NCBI GenBank assembly: GCA_035293045.1
Contig: DATDOY010000289.1
Span: 1-30,638 of the forward strand
Origin: DATDOY01 sp035293045
GTDB taxonomy: Bacteria; Actinomycetota; Acidimicrobiia; IMCC26256; JACPCJ01
Length of the DNA: 30,638 nt
Direction: 5' to 3'
In this document: one piece after another, positions 22,239 to 30,638 of the stretch
Layout: the number at the start of each line of letters is the position of its first letter
Numbering within the stretch: the first letter of the stretch is position 1
The notes under the pieces: model-generated
Databases searched by the model: none
What the model was told of the DNA's origin: nothing
What the model saw: the letters and a program-made list of their open reading frames with translations, nothing else
Translations under genes and position numbers: made by a program

Positions 22239-23335
22239 GCCACTCCCGTGAGGTCGCCCGCCGGCGCCGCGGGCACGGCGGCGTGCAGGCCCGTCGCCTC
22301 ACGGGCGATGGCCAGAAATTGGTCAATCGTCGCATCCCAGGTGAAGGCCAGCGCCCGCCGACGAGCCGCCTCGCCCATCCGCGCTCGCAGGCGGCCGTCC
22401 TTCGCCACTCGGATCCAGTGGTCGACGAGTTGGTCCTCCGACGCCGCGAGCAGGCCGGTGTGGCCGTCAACGACGGAGTCGCGGATGCCCGGGACGTCAA
22501 ACGCCAACGCCGGCGTGCCGACCGACGCTGCCTCGAGCACCACGACGCCCCAGCCTTCGTGGCGGGCCGCGTGGACGAGGGCCCACGACTCGCGAAGCAA
22601 ACGCCACTTCTCAGCGTCGGCAACTGGGCCGACGAACGCGACGCCTTCGCCCGCTGTGGCGGCCAGGACGGCGCGTTCGGGGCCGTCACCCGCGATCACG
22701 AGGCGCCCGCCAACGTGGGGACGAGCCCGTGCCCACGCCCGGAGGAGCACGTCGACGCGCTTGTGGGGCACGAGGCGCCCCAAGGCCACAAACTGCGGTT
22801 CTCGGGTCCGTGCGACGGGTTCCCCGCCAGGGGGGTCCGTTCCCCACGTCAGGGGGCGGATGCGTGCGCCGTCAACCCCCAGCGCCCGCAGACCGACAGC
22901 CGTGGACTCGGACACGGCGATGAAGAGCCTCCGTCGATACACGAGCGGCACGGCGCGCCGCTCGAGGAACCGGCCCACCGCCGACGCCGGCCACGCGAAG
23001 CGGTCCCGCCACTGGTCGGTGTGCACATGGTGCATGAGGCACACGCTGGGCATTCGGCGCCACAGCGGCGACCAGAAAGGGACGCCGTTCTCGACGTCGA
23101 CGAGGAGATCCCAGTGGCGAAGACGCCGCGCGGCAGCGGGGGCACGGAGGTACTGGGTATAGGTCCCCCCGAGGTCCACGGTGGGGTATGAACGCTCTCC
23201 CACGGGACCACCACACAGCAACGCCACTTCGTGGCCCCGCGCCACCAGACCCGAGGCGAGACGATCGACGGCGACCTCCGACCCACCCGCCAGCGGATGG
23301 GCCAGGTCTCGCCAAGCGAGGAAGGCCACGCGCAC
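22235..23335 (-). CDS. GT4-family glycosyltransferase
   Basis: A 366-residue GT-B-fold transferase using a nucleotide sugar. The N-terminal domain starts VRVAFLAWRDLAHPLAGGSE, the GG loop of GT4 enzymes, and contains MHHVHTDQW. The linker has FIAVSESTA. The C-terminal domain has QFVALGRLVPHKRVDVLLRAW, RLVIAGDGPER, GVAFVGPV and the donor motif HEGWGVVVLEAASVGTPALA (the E-x7-E pattern), all in order. The frame is open 24 codons further, but the GTG at 23335 is preferred: it is ten bases after the stop of the GT2 gene, has GAGG upstream, and begins the first strand. It likely works in the cytoplasm on a lipid-linked acceptor together with the GT2 enzyme. Confidence 0.93.
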   Translation of the reverse strand: MRVAFLAWRDLAHPLAGGSEVAVDRLASGLVARGHEVALLCGGPVGERSYPTVDLGGTYTQYLRAPAAARRLRHWDLLVDVENGVPFWSPLWRRMPSVCLMHHVHTDQWRDRFAWPASAVGRFLERRAVPLVYRRRLFIAVSESTAVGLRALGVDGARIRPLTWGTDPPGGEPVARTREPQFVALGRLVPHKRVDVLLRAWARARPHVGGRLVIAGDGPERAVLAATAGEGVAFVGPVADAEKWRLLRESWALVHAARHEGWGVVVLEAASVGTPALAFDVPGIRDSVVDGHTGLLAASEDQLVDHWIRVAKDGRLRARMGEAARRRALAFTWDATIDQFLAIAREATGLHAAVPAAPAGDLTGVA

Positions 23336-23345
23336 GGCGCTCGCC

Positions 23346-24332
23346 TCAGGCCGCGAGGGCCGTTCGCAGCAGCCCGCCCGAGCGCGGGATGAGGTGCGCT
23401 GGCGCAACGGCGGTGGTCTGAATCGCCACCCCGGGAAGGCGGCGGCTCAGTCGCGACGCGACCCGTTCGACTTGGCGCCCGCTCGTACAGGGCAGGAGGG
23501 CCACCGCCCCCCGCTCCCACGGGACGACGGGGTCGACCGCCCTTAGGTGGGCGCGCAGCCCGGCAGCCACCTCGTGGGATTCGCCGTCGGGGGCGACGGC
23601 GGTGAGGGCGGGCACCGGCCGGAACCCGCGCCACCGCAGACTCGATCGCACGACGTCGAGCGCCATCGGGAGCGGATCACGAAGGGGACGCACCGTGCTT
23701 CCCGGCACCGCCGTCCACGTCACGGGTACCTCCCGTACGCGTAGTCCCAGGCGGCTCGCGAGGAGCAGGAGCTCGACGTCGAAGGCGTAGCCATTGATGC
23801 GGGACAAGTGGAAGATCGACTTGGCGACCGGACCCCGAAAGCCCTTGAAGCCGCATTGCGTATCCCGATGATCGAACCCGCCCGCGATTCGCGTGAGTCG
23901 GTTGAATCCCCGCCCCATGAGTTCCCGGGACCGAGACACGTCGTGGATGATCGAATCGGGATGTGCTCGCGAGCCGATGGCGACGTCAGCGCTCCGCAGG
24001 GCGCTCAGGAGTTCGCCGAGTCCCGACGGGTCTGTCGCCATGTCCGCGTCCATGAACGCGATGGCCGCCCCCCTCGCTTGACTCACGCCGATGCGCGTCG
24101 CACCGCCCTTGCCGCAGTTCGCCGGCAAGCGCACCACCCGCCCGAGCGGGAGCGACGCGAGCATCGACGAGGCCACGTCGGCGGTGTCGTCGGCACTTCC
24201 GTCGTCGACGACGATGATTTCGGTCGCGCTCACGTCCACCGCGGCGAGGAGCGAAGGCAGAGCGCGTTCGAGCCGCCGCCCTTCGTTGTAGGCGGGGATG
24301 ACGATGGAGAGCCCAACGGCAGTTGACAACAT
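23346..24332 (-). CDS. GT2 polyprenol-phosphate sugar synthase-like, with C-terminal extension
   Basis: A 328-residue GT-A-fold transferase. LSIVIPAYNEGRRLERALPSL begins the domain, with IIVVDDGSADDTADVA, then LPANCGKGGATRIGV, the DxD-type FMDADMATDP and DTQCGFKGFRG, the pattern of dolichyl/polyprenyl-phosphate mannose or glucose synthases. Such enzymes load a sugar on a polyprenyl phosphate for use by GT-C enzymes outside the membrane. After the catalytic part (ending near PLPMALDVVRSSLRWRG) comes an extension of about 95 residues rich in Val, Arg and Ala that I do not recognise. No membrane helix follows. The ATG at 24332 is chosen; a TTG at 24350 is possible and neither has a clear ribosome-binding site. 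First gene of the three-gene operon, divergent from the membrane protein at 24406. Confidence 0.92.
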   Translation of the reverse strand: MLSTAVGLSIVIPAYNEGRRLERALPSLLAAVDVSATEIIVVDDGSADDTADVASSMLASLPLGRVVRLPANCGKGGATRIGVSQARGAAIAFMDADMATDPSGLGELLSALRSADVAIGSRAHPDSIIHDVSRSRELMGRGFNRLTRIAGGFDHRDTQCGFKGFRGPVAKSIFHLSRINGYAFDVELLLLASRLGLRVREVPVTWTAVPGSTVRPLRDPLPMALDVVRSSLRWRGFRPVPALTAVAPDGESHEVAAGLRAHLRAVDPVVPWERGAVALLPCTSGRQVERVASRLSRRLPGVAIQTTAVAPAHLIPRSGGLLRTALAA

Positions 24333-24405
24333 GTCATTGGGTTCATACAACAGGAACTGCGGCGACCTATATGACTAAATTTCGAGGCTTCTCCTTTGTC
24401 TAATC
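24333..24405. promoter_or_regulatory. Divergent promoter region of the glycan cluster
   Basis: A 73-base, strikingly AT-rich gap (for example TATATGACTAAAT near 24368) between divergent genes in otherwise very GC-rich DNA. It probably holds promoters for both directions. No clear Shine-Dalgarno precedes either start, so short-leader or leaderless transcripts are possible. Confidence 0.55.
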
Positions 24406-26232
24406 ATGGGATCCCCATTGGGGACTAGTTCCGTGGCCGGTTCGGGGGCTCTCGCGGCGATCGGACCCGCCGTCGACCGCCCAACGCGGTCGGCCAACGG
24501 CGGTCGGCCGCGTTGGCAACGCGTTGACGGCATACGGGCACGGTGGCTCTGGGCCGCCGGCGTCCTCGGAGCCGCCCTCGCGCTCGGCCCCGCGCTCGGC
24601 CCGGGAAGTCTCCTCAGCCTCGACCTCGTCCTCACCCCGCGCATCCCGTTCCCCGACGCGGTCGTCGGCCTCGGTCACGAGCTTCCCCGGCGTGTCCCCC
24701 TCGGCGCGCCCCTGTCGTGGGCGTCCGACGTTGTCGGCGGCCCGACGGCAGGCAAGCTCTTCTTGGGTGCAGCGATCACGACGGCGTTCGTCGGCGCCGC
24801 CTCTCTCACGCGTCGTGGGCCGCGATCGGCCCCTCCATTCGCCTCGCTGATGGCCGGGGCGCTGTATGCCCTGGGCCCGTTCATGCTGACCCGCGTGGGA
24901 GCCGGCCACCTTGCCATCGTGGCGACGGTCGCGGTGCTTCCGTTCGCGCTCCCCCACCTCGTGGCGCCTGAACGTGACCCGTCCCGGACGTTCCTCTGGC
25001 TCGTGGCGATGGGGCTGACCGGCGTGTTCGGCGGGCTCGTCGGCGTTGCGGTCGCGGCGACCGGATGGGCCTTCGGCTCAAACCGTCGCCTCCGCTCCGT
25101 TCCGGCGTTCGCACTCGGTGCCGCGCTGGCGCAGCTTCCCTGGCTGGTGCCCGGCCTCCTCCTGCGCGGTCGCGGCCTCTCGCTGGCGCCGGGAGATGCG
25201 TTCGCCACCTCGTCCGAGGGGCCGCTGGGAGTGGTCGGCGGGCTCTTGGCCCAGCACGGTTTCTGGAGGGGGGCGTCCCAGGTGGGAGGAGTCGCCGGTC
25301 CGGGGCTCGTCGCCCTCGGCGTCGGCCTCGCCCTCCTCGCCGTCGTCGGAACCCGCGACCTCCCCGCGTCGTGGCGGAGGCCGCTCGTCACATTGGGAGC
25401 ACTCGGGCTCGTGGCGGCGGCATCGCCGGCCGTGCCCGGCCTCGACCGGCTCCACGCGGCGGCCACCGGCACGGTGGCGTTCGCCCCCCTTCGCGACACG
25501 CAGCGTCTCCTGGCGCTGTTTCTCCTGTGGGCGGCGCCGTGCGCGGCGCTCGGCGTGACCCGCCTCGTCCGGGCCCGCCCCGAGAGTGAGGCGCTGATCT
25601 GGGCGGCGGCCCTCGCCGCCACGACGGCGCTGATCGTCCCCGGGTTGTGGGGGGTCGAGGGTCGACTGCGCCCGGTCGAGTTCCCGGCCGGGTGGACGCG
25701 GGTCGAGCACGTCCTGCGCGACGAGCCGGGGGCCGTGCTCGCCTTGCCGTGGCACGAGTATCTGAACCTCGGGTTTGCCGACGACCGTCGCGTCCTCAAC
25801 CCGATGCCGGACTACCTCGGTGGCGACGTCGTATGGTCGCATGATCCGGAGTTGGGGCGCCGTCGATTCCAAGAGGGCACCGACCCCCGGGAAGCAGAGG
25901 CCACCGCCCTCGTCGAGGCGATGACCGCGGGGCGCCCGACAGGCACGGCCCTCGCCGACCTCGGGGTTCGCTGGGTCGTCCTGGTCGAGGAGGCCGACGC
26001 CGCGGACTACGGCGCGCTCCGCGCGGATCCCGGACTCCGCCTCGTCGTCGACGACCCGGCCGTCACTCTCTACGAAGTGCGCGGGCCGATCGCGCCGCCC
26101 CCGCCGCGCGGATGGGGCTCGCGCCCGGCCAACGTGTCGCTGACGCTCGGTGCCGATGCCCTCGTGCTCGCTGCCGCGAGCTTCGCCTGGACGCGCCGAC
26201 GTCAGTCGCGCGCGGCCACCGACATCGCTTGA
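24406..26232 (+). CDS. Polytopic membrane protein, GT-C glycosyltransferase-like
   Basis: A 608-residue membrane protein. After about 45 basic, cytoplasmic-looking residues the first helix is RWLWAAGVLGAALALGPALG. An outside loop with SLDLVLTPRIPFPD (Asp73) follows, where GT-C enzymes keep a catalytic acid, then about nine further hydrophobic segments to near residue 425. A soluble outer domain spans about 430-565 (RVEHVLRDEPGAVLALPWHEY, VRWVVLVEEADAADYGALRADPG, ending TLYEVRGPI), and a final helix with RRRQSRAA closes the chain. The outer block VRWV...GALRADP...EVRG recurs in the AftD-like protein at 26771-30638, so the two look like distant paralogues; this one lacks the later discoidin-like domains. 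Likely transfers sugar from a polyprenyl carrier outside the membrane; donor and acceptor unknown. Its end overlaps the convergent gene by 31 bases. Confidence 0.8.
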   Translation: MGSPLGTSSVAGSGALAAIGPAVDRPTRSANGGRPRWQRVDGIRARWLWAAGVLGAALALGPALGPGSLLSLDLVLTPRIPFPDAVVGLGHELPRRVPLGAPLSWASDVVGGPTAGKLFLGAAITTAFVGAASLTRRGPRSAPPFASLMAGALYALGPFMLTRVGAGHLAIVATVAVLPFALPHLVAPERDPSRTFLWLVAMGLTGVFGGLVGVAVAATGWAFGSNRRLRSVPAFALGAALAQLPWLVPGLLLRGRGLSLAPGDAFATSSEGPLGVVGGLLAQHGFWRGASQVGGVAGPGLVALGVGLALLAVVGTRDLPASWRRPLVTLGALGLVAAASPAVPGLDRLHAAATGTVAFAPLRDTQRLLALFLLWAAPCAALGVTRLVRARPESEALIWAAALAATTALIVPGLWGVEGRLRPVEFPAGWTRVEHVLRDEPGAVLALPWHEYLNLGFADDRRVLNPMPDYLGGDVVWSHDPELGRRRFQEGTDPREAEATALVEAMTAGRPTGTALADLGVRWVVLVEEADAADYGALRADPGLRLVVDDPAVTLYEVRGPIAPPPPRGWGSRPANVSLTLGADALVLAAASFAWTRRRQSRAATDIA

Positions 26233-26771
26233 CGCCGCCGCACCCACGTCGCCGAGACGGCGACTCCGGCGAGGCCGAGGAGGGGCGTGGTCATCCACGC
26301 GCTCGAGGCGTCCCCGACGGTGGAGAGCGCTAGCGCCGGCACGGACAGTGCCGCGCCGACGATCCACGGGCTGACGATCCAGCGGGAGGGGGCATTCCGA
26401 TCGCGCCCGCCGATCTCCGGCGACGGGATCGTGCGCGCGCCCCGGCGAGCGGCGCCCGATGGACCCCGTGGCCGAAAGGCTCGCTCGCGCCGCGCCATCG
26501 ACAGGACGGCGGCGAGGGCGGCGACTCCGGCGAACCTCCCCGTCGTGGCCGCGAGGTCGCGATCGGTGCCAAAGGTCGGAATCCGCGCCCGATCGAGCGG
26601 CGCCTCCGCGACGGTGGCGATCGCCGCCACCGCCAGCAAGCAGACGGCCGTGAGGGCGAGGCTCCGCGGATAGCCGAGCCCGACGACGGCAGCCACGAGC
26701 GCCACCGCCGCCCCCTCGCGACCCGCCACGAGATATCCGAACCCCACCGCGCCGAGAACGGTCCCGATCAT
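26202..26771 (-). CDS. Small polytopic membrane protein
   Basis: A 189-residue membrane protein with about five hydrophobic stretches: IGTVLGAVGFGYLVAG, AAVALVAAVVGLGY, LALTAVCLLAVAAIATV, a short one near GRFAGVAALAAVL, and two at the C-terminus (IVGAALSVPALAL and TTPLLGLAGVAVSATWV). A basic and proline-containing cytoplasmic loop (about 108-140) separates the groups. I do not recognise a family. The ATG at 26771 overlaps the TGA of the AftD-like gene (TGATG), so it is translationally coupled to it and may be an accessory subunit or stabiliser of that enzyme; this is inference from position. Its 3' end overlaps the convergent gene at 24406-26232 by 31 bases. Confidence 0.75.
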   Translation of the reverse strand: MIGTVLGAVGFGYLVAGREGAAVALVAAVVGLGYPRSLALTAVCLLAVAAIATVAEAPLDRARIPTFGTDRDLAATTGRFAGVAALAAVLSMARRERAFRPRGPSGAARRGARTIPSPEIGGRDRNAPSRWIVSPWIVGAALSVPALALSTVGDASSAWMTTPLLGLAGVAVSATWVRRRQAMSVAARD

Positions 26772-29700
26772 CAGCCTCTCCTTCTCCGGCGCGGCCGCTC
26801 GATCGCCAACACCAGACAGACCACGACCGCGCCCGAGGCGACCGCGATCGCGAGTTCGTACCGACGCTGGGGCTCGTACTCGATGGTGACGATCTGCTTC
26901 CCGGGCGGGAGGTGCCACGCCGCGAACGTGTCGAGCGCCTGGGCCTTCCCGAGATCGCGCCCGCCGGCCGTCGCCCGCCAGCGCGGGTCGAAGGACTGCC
27001 CGCTGACGAGGAAGGCTCCCCCCTCGGGAACGTCGACCTTGACGCGCGCTCGGGTCGGTGAGCGATCGAGCACGACAGCGTCCGCCACGGTCACGCCGTC
27101 CCGACCCTGAGAACCCGTCCCGCCGGACCTCAGCTCGACCGCGTCGACGATCCCGGGGAACGTTGGCAGGGACGCCAGGGTGTGGTCGCCGGCATCGAGC
27201 GTGAGCGGCGCGCAGGCGACGAAGGACACGCGACGCCCGCTCATCAGATCGTCCATCGAGCCGTCGACGCGTACCGCCACGGCCGCGCCGTCGACCGCGA
27301 ACAGGTCGAGGCACTCTGAGCGCATCGCCTCACTCGCGCCGAGCAGCGTCGCTCCGTCCGCCGTGGTGACGGTGACCTCGGCGATCTTGACGGGTACGTT
27401 GCCGGTGAGCCCGACCGCGGGATCAACCCGACCGATCTCGACCTCGATGGCCTCCGTCGCCGTGCCCGGGAACGTCACCGTGTGCCGCTCGAGGCACGCG
27501 CCCGGGAGGAACAGCGGATCGCATTCGGCCTCGGCGGTGGCGACGAGGGACCGGCGTACTTCGATGCCCGTGCCCGGAATCCGGACGGTCAGCTCCCGGG
27601 GTCGCGAATAGGCGCCGCCCAACCCTTCGGCGTCGCGCACCGCGACGAGGACGTCGACGGTTTGGACGGTCGTTCCCGGGATCCGGACCGTGAGTCGCTC
27701 CCCCGGTCGAGGCTCGACCTGCCAGCCCGTCCCGGGATTCCCGTCGGCGGCGAGGCCTCCGCGCCGATCGGTGAAGCCGGCGAAGCGCGCCGACCCGAAC
27801 GCCCCCATCGAACCACCCACGAGCGCGTCGAGGGCCCGGTCGGGCGTCGTCGGCGTGACCTGGACTTCACCGCTCAGCGCGTACTCCCGCGTGCCGGCGG
27901 TGCGGAACATCCGGCGCAGTGCGGTCTCCTCGTCGTTGGGGCCTTCGCCGACGACGCGCTCGAACAGGTAGGTGGTGTCGGCGGCCGTCAGCAGCTCGGC
28001 GGTCCCAGGGTCTGCCGCCGACCGCACGACGTCGTCGGGGACCCGGATCCACTCGGCGAGGTCGAGGCCGGGAACCCGCACCTCGGCGAATCCCGCCCCG
28101 CCGCCGCCGAATCCGCTGGCCGCGTCGATTCGGACCTCGATCGACGTCGTGGACCGAGCCGGAAGCGAAACCGCGGTGACGCGGTCCGCCAGGTCGACCG
28201 ACCGGTGAGTTCCATCGGAAAGACGCACCGTCGCGCGCGTGGCCTGGCTGAGTCCGGGCTCTTGTGTCGGAAGGGTGAGCTCGACGAGCGACACCTCGTG
28301 CGGCTCCCTGAGGACCACCCGGAGCCACTGTCCTACCGGTCCCGCGGCCGCGTCCACCCGCCACGCGGTGGACTCCTCACCGTCGAAGGCGCTCGCGGGG
28401 CGCGCCCAGCGATCGAACGATCGGTACCAGCGGCCGTAGGAGGACGCCTCGATCCGCACGGCGTCCACCCCGGTGGCGCGGCCCTGCGCACCCGGCGCAT
28501 CGAACAGCGACGCGGCGCCGCGCTCGGCCAACTCCCCGGGCGCGAGGGCGTGCGACCGGTAGATGTGTTCCGCGCTGATGTGCACCGAACGGCGGCGGGC
28601 GCCGTCGGTCACCACCAGCGGCGCGCCAGCCTCGAGGGCGTCGCGGAGTTGCCCCCCGCTCAGGTCACCCGAATAAGCGATCGGGCGACCGTCGTCGAGG
28701 AACCCGGACCGCGCCAGGCGCGGCCACGAGTCGCCGCTCCCCGCCACGATGAGCGGCGCGGACGTGGCAGCGACGCGAAGTTCCGGCCCGGCGCCGCGCA
28801 CCTCGAAGATCTCCACCGGTGGCAGGGCGAGTTCGTCCGCCCGCACTCCGCCGTCGGTGCCAGGAGCCACGACGTTCTCCCCCGGAAATCCGAAGGTGGT
28901 GACGCGACGGAGATCGGGGTCGGCGCGCAGCGCGCCGAGGTCGGCCGGTCGCGGGAGTTCGGCGCGTTGCCAGTTGAGGTCGTTGCGAACGAGCACCCAC
29001 CGCACACCGGTTCGCCGGGCGATCGGCGCGAGTGATCCGGGGAGGTACGACCGCCCGGCGATCCGCTCGTCGATCGCGTCGAGCAAGTCCGCCGACTCCG
29101 CGGTCCCGCGCCAGAGCGCCGACGGCTGCACGTGCGACCGTTCGAGCAACGCGTCGAAGATGTCGTCACCCGCATATCCCCACCGGTATCGCGTGCGATC
29201 GGTACCGGGAAGAATCAGAACCCGTCCATCGTCCGGACGACGATCGAGCCAGGTCAGGGCGCTCCGCCAGTAGGCCGGGATCGCACCCAACTGCTCGCGG
29301 TCCGAGTACAGCCGCCCCGTCCAGAAGGGGAAGGACGAGACGAGAAGCGCAGCCACGAGGAGTGCGACGGCCGCACCGCGAACCACTCGGGGCCTGCGAC
29401 TCGACCCGCCGAGGCGCCGCACGAGTGCCGTAGCTCCCACCGCGAAGAGTGCGCCGAGTCCCAAGACGAGCGCGGGACCGGCCTTGTAGCCGGTGCGGAA
29501 GGCCAGCCCAAGGTCTGAGATCCCGTAGCCATCCTCGAGCAGCCGACCAAGCGGCGCCGGGCGGTCGGGCGGAAACACGCCGACCATGAGCGCCAACGCC
29601 GGCAGGGTCATGCCGGCAAAGAGCAGACGGGCGCGCCAGCGTGATCGCCACAGCGTGAGCGTGCCGCCGATGGGCACGACGAACGTCGCCGCCACGACCC

Positions 29701-30638
29701 ACCAGCGCGTGAAGAATCCGGCGGCCTCGCTCCGCACCAGCCCCCCCGCGTCCGAGAAATAGGTCAGCCAGAAGCCGAGGCCGCGCCACGATTCGCTCCA
29801 TGAGGAGAGGCGGCCGATGTCGCGCGGTCGCTCCGTGCTCACCAGGGCGTCGACGACGAGGTCCGCGTTCACGCTTCCCTGCACAACACCGGGGAGCGAG
29901 ACAAGGGTGGTGAGGACGCCCGCTCTCCCTACCCACCGGATCACCGAACGCGGCGTGGCCGACCGCTCGACGGCGCAGAGGTAGACGACTGCGCTCACCG
30001 TCGGGATGAAGGCGAAGCCGAGACTGGCCGGGTTGACGCTGCCCACCGCGAAGACGGCGAGCGCGAACACGGCTGCCCACCGCCACGGCCGTTCGCCACG
30101 TGATCCGCGCACGGCGGCAACCATCAGCCACGGCGCCACGACATACGACATGAACAAGTTCGACGGGAGGAGGAACTGCGCCGAGTACGGGTTGAACGAG
30201 TAAATCAGCGCCGCGACGAGGGCCTCGACGCCACGGCCCGGCCGGAACAGCCGCACGACCTGGAGCACGCCGAGACCGGCCACGACGAGGGCCGCGCTGT
30301 GGAACAACCGCTCCGCCGCCGCCGGGGCAAAGCCGAGGACGTCGAGGAGCGCGAGCCACGCGGCGACGACCGGTGAATAGAACGCCTCGGGGGCGCCGAA
30401 GCCGTTGGTGCTCTCCCACAGGTAACCGTGACCCCGGAGGAAGTCGAGGCTGCTCCAGTAGTGCTCGAACCGCGAGTCGGCAATGTAGAAATCCGGGTGG
30501 CTCGTGAAGGTGGCAACGAGGGCGAGGGCGGTCAGCAGCCCCGCCACCGCGGGAACGCGCCAGCCGTCCAGCCACGTGCGCCGGTCGCGAGCGACGACGC
30601 GCTCGGCGCCCGTCGGGAGTCCCTCGCCGCCCGAGCGC
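26771..30638 (-). CDS. AftD-like arabinofuranosyltransferase (DUF3367 type), 5' end outside window
   Basis: A giant membrane protein of the alpha-(1-3)-arabinofuranosyltransferase group; in mycobacteria AftD adds arabinose from decaprenyl-phospho-arabinose to cell-wall arabinan. The frame is open to the window edge, so the N-terminus may be missing. Residue numbers here count from a GTG at 30547 (1258 residues). Helix 1 is followed by FYIADSRFEHYWSS with Asp24 at the GT-C catalytic position, then about ten helices to near residue 415. Outer domains follow: TGVRWVLVRNDLNWQRAELP near 518, a discoidin-like module (about 715-850, FDGEESTAWRVD), a second similar one (about 905-1070, AADGNPGTGWQVE) and a C-terminal helix (1230-1250) with a basic tail. 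Its presence without visible mycolate genes fits a non-mycolate actinobacterium; the sugar used may not be arabinose. Confidence 0.88.
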   Translation of the reverse strand, partial: RSGGEGLPTGAERVVARDRRTWLDGWRVPAVAGLLTALALVATFTSHPDFYIADSRFEHYWSSLDFLRGHGYLWESTNGFGAPEAFYSPVVAAWLALLDVLGFAPAAAERLFHSAALVVAGLGVLQVVRLFRPGRGVEALVAALIYSFNPYSAQFLLPSNLFMSYVVAPWLMVAAVRGSRGERPWRWAAVFALAVFAVGSVNPASLGFAFIPTVSAVVYLCAVERSATPRSVIRWVGRAGVLTTLVSLPGVVQGSVNADLVVDALVSTERPRDIGRLSSWSESWRGLGFWLTYFSDAGGLVRSEAAGFFTRWWVVAATFVVPIGGTLTLWRSRWRARLLFAGMTLPALALMVGVFPPDRPAPLGRLLEDGYGISDLGLAFRTGYKAGPALVLGLGALFAVGATALVRRLGGSSRRPRVVRGAAVALLVAALLVSSFPFWTGRLYSDREQLGAIPAYWRSALTWLDRRPDDGRVLILPGTDRTRYRWGYAGDDIFDALLERSHVQPSALWRGTAESADLLDAIDERIAGRSYLPGSLAPIARRTGVRWVLVRNDLNWQRAELPRPADLGALRADPDLRRVTTFGFPGENVVAPGTDGGVRADELALPPVEIFEVRGAGPELRVAATSAPLIVAGSGDSWPRLARSGFLDDGRPIAYSGDLSGGQLRDALEAGAPLVVTDGARRRSVHISAEHIYRSHALAPGELAERGAASLFDAPGAQGRATGVDAVRIEASSYGRWYRSFDRWARPASAFDGEESTAWRVDAAAGPVGQWLRVVLREPHEVSLVELTLPTQEPGLSQATRATVRLSDGTHRSVDLADRVTAVSLPARSTTSIEVRIDAASGFGGGGAGFAEVRVPGLDLAEWIRVPDDVVRSAADPGTAELLTAADTTYLFERVVGEGPNDEETALRRMFRTAGTREYALSGEVQVTPTTPDRALDALVGGSMGAFGSARFAGFTDRRGGLAADGNPGTGWQVEPRPGERLTVRIPGTTVQTVDVLVAVRDAEGLGGAYSRPRELTVRIPGTGIEVRRSLVATAEAECDPLFLPGACLERHTVTFPGTATEAIEVEIGRVDPAVGLTGNVPVKIAEVTVTTADGATLLGASEAMRSECLDLFAVDGAAVAVRVDGSMDDLMSGRRVSFVACAPLTLDAGDHTLASLPTFPGIVDAVELRSGGTGSQGRDGVTVADAVVLDRSPTRARVKVDVPEGGAFLVSGQSFDPRWRATAGGRDLGKAQALDTFAAWHLPPGKQIVTIEYEPQRRYELAIAVASGAVVVCLVLAIERPRRRRRG

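Noticed and set aside
24481..24516. Inverted repeat CCAACGCGG/CCGCGTTGG within the start of the GT-C-like gene
   Set aside because: Nine-bp arms in a Gly/Arg-rich coding stretch with repetitive CGGTCGGC; likely composition-driven.

Overview
The window is high-GC bacterial DNA with dense coding, frequent GTG and TTG starts, and many stop/start overlaps. A long Lhr helicase, an F420-type LLM oxidoreductase, an amphi-Trp protein and an AftD-like arabinosyltransferase together suggest an actinobacterium. An Acidimicrobiia-like or other uncultured lineage is my best guess; this is inferred from gene content, with no marker RNA present. I see no rRNA, tRNA, CRISPR array or intact mobile element.

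Region 1 (1-8168) is biased toward nucleic-acid functions. On the minus strand are a partial ABC-F ATPase and a small CDC-motif protein whose ribosome-binding site is paired in a predicted leader hairpin. On the plus strand follow a lipoprotein-type thermonuclease, a coiled-coil protein with a C-terminal membrane anchor, and an ERCC4/XPF-type nuclease-domain protein. Converging on these is a two-gene minus-strand operon: a 1468-residue Lhr helicase followed, with a 25-nt overlap, by an amphi-Trp protein. The lhr coding region carries two long palindromes (53 and 50 bp) whose outer arms share an 8-nt core and which fall in apparent linkers. They resemble palindromic elements inserted into a gene and are the most unusual signal in the window.

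Region 2 (8169-9950) is looser. It holds a small secreted acidic Cys-containing protein, an eroded IS5-type transposase fragment, a small conserved-looking hypothetical gene and a strong hairpin.

Region 3 (9950-14621, plus strand) holds a tryptophan-rich hypothetical protein whose reading frame lacks a usable start (possible frameshift), a type-B carboxylesterase, an LLM-class oxidoreductase and a membrane-anchored GAF-domain protein.

Region 4 (14638-21184, minus strand) is one complete oligopeptide/nickel-type ABC importer operon: lipoprotein binding protein, two permeases, two ATPases, then a TetR regulator as the last gene. The last five genes are joined by overlapping stop/start codons, so they are probably translationally coupled.

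Region 5 (21516-30638) is a cell-envelope glycan cluster. A divergent AT-rich promoter region at 24333-24405 separates a minus-strand operon (GT2 polyprenol-phosphate-sugar-synthase-like, GT4, SAM methyltransferase) from a plus-strand GT-C-like membrane protein. Converging on the latter is a partial AftD-like giant membrane protein followed by a small membrane protein. The two large membrane proteins share a motif block and look like distant paralogues. The GT2 enzyme could supply lipid-linked sugar for these GT-C enzymes, which would act outside the membrane.
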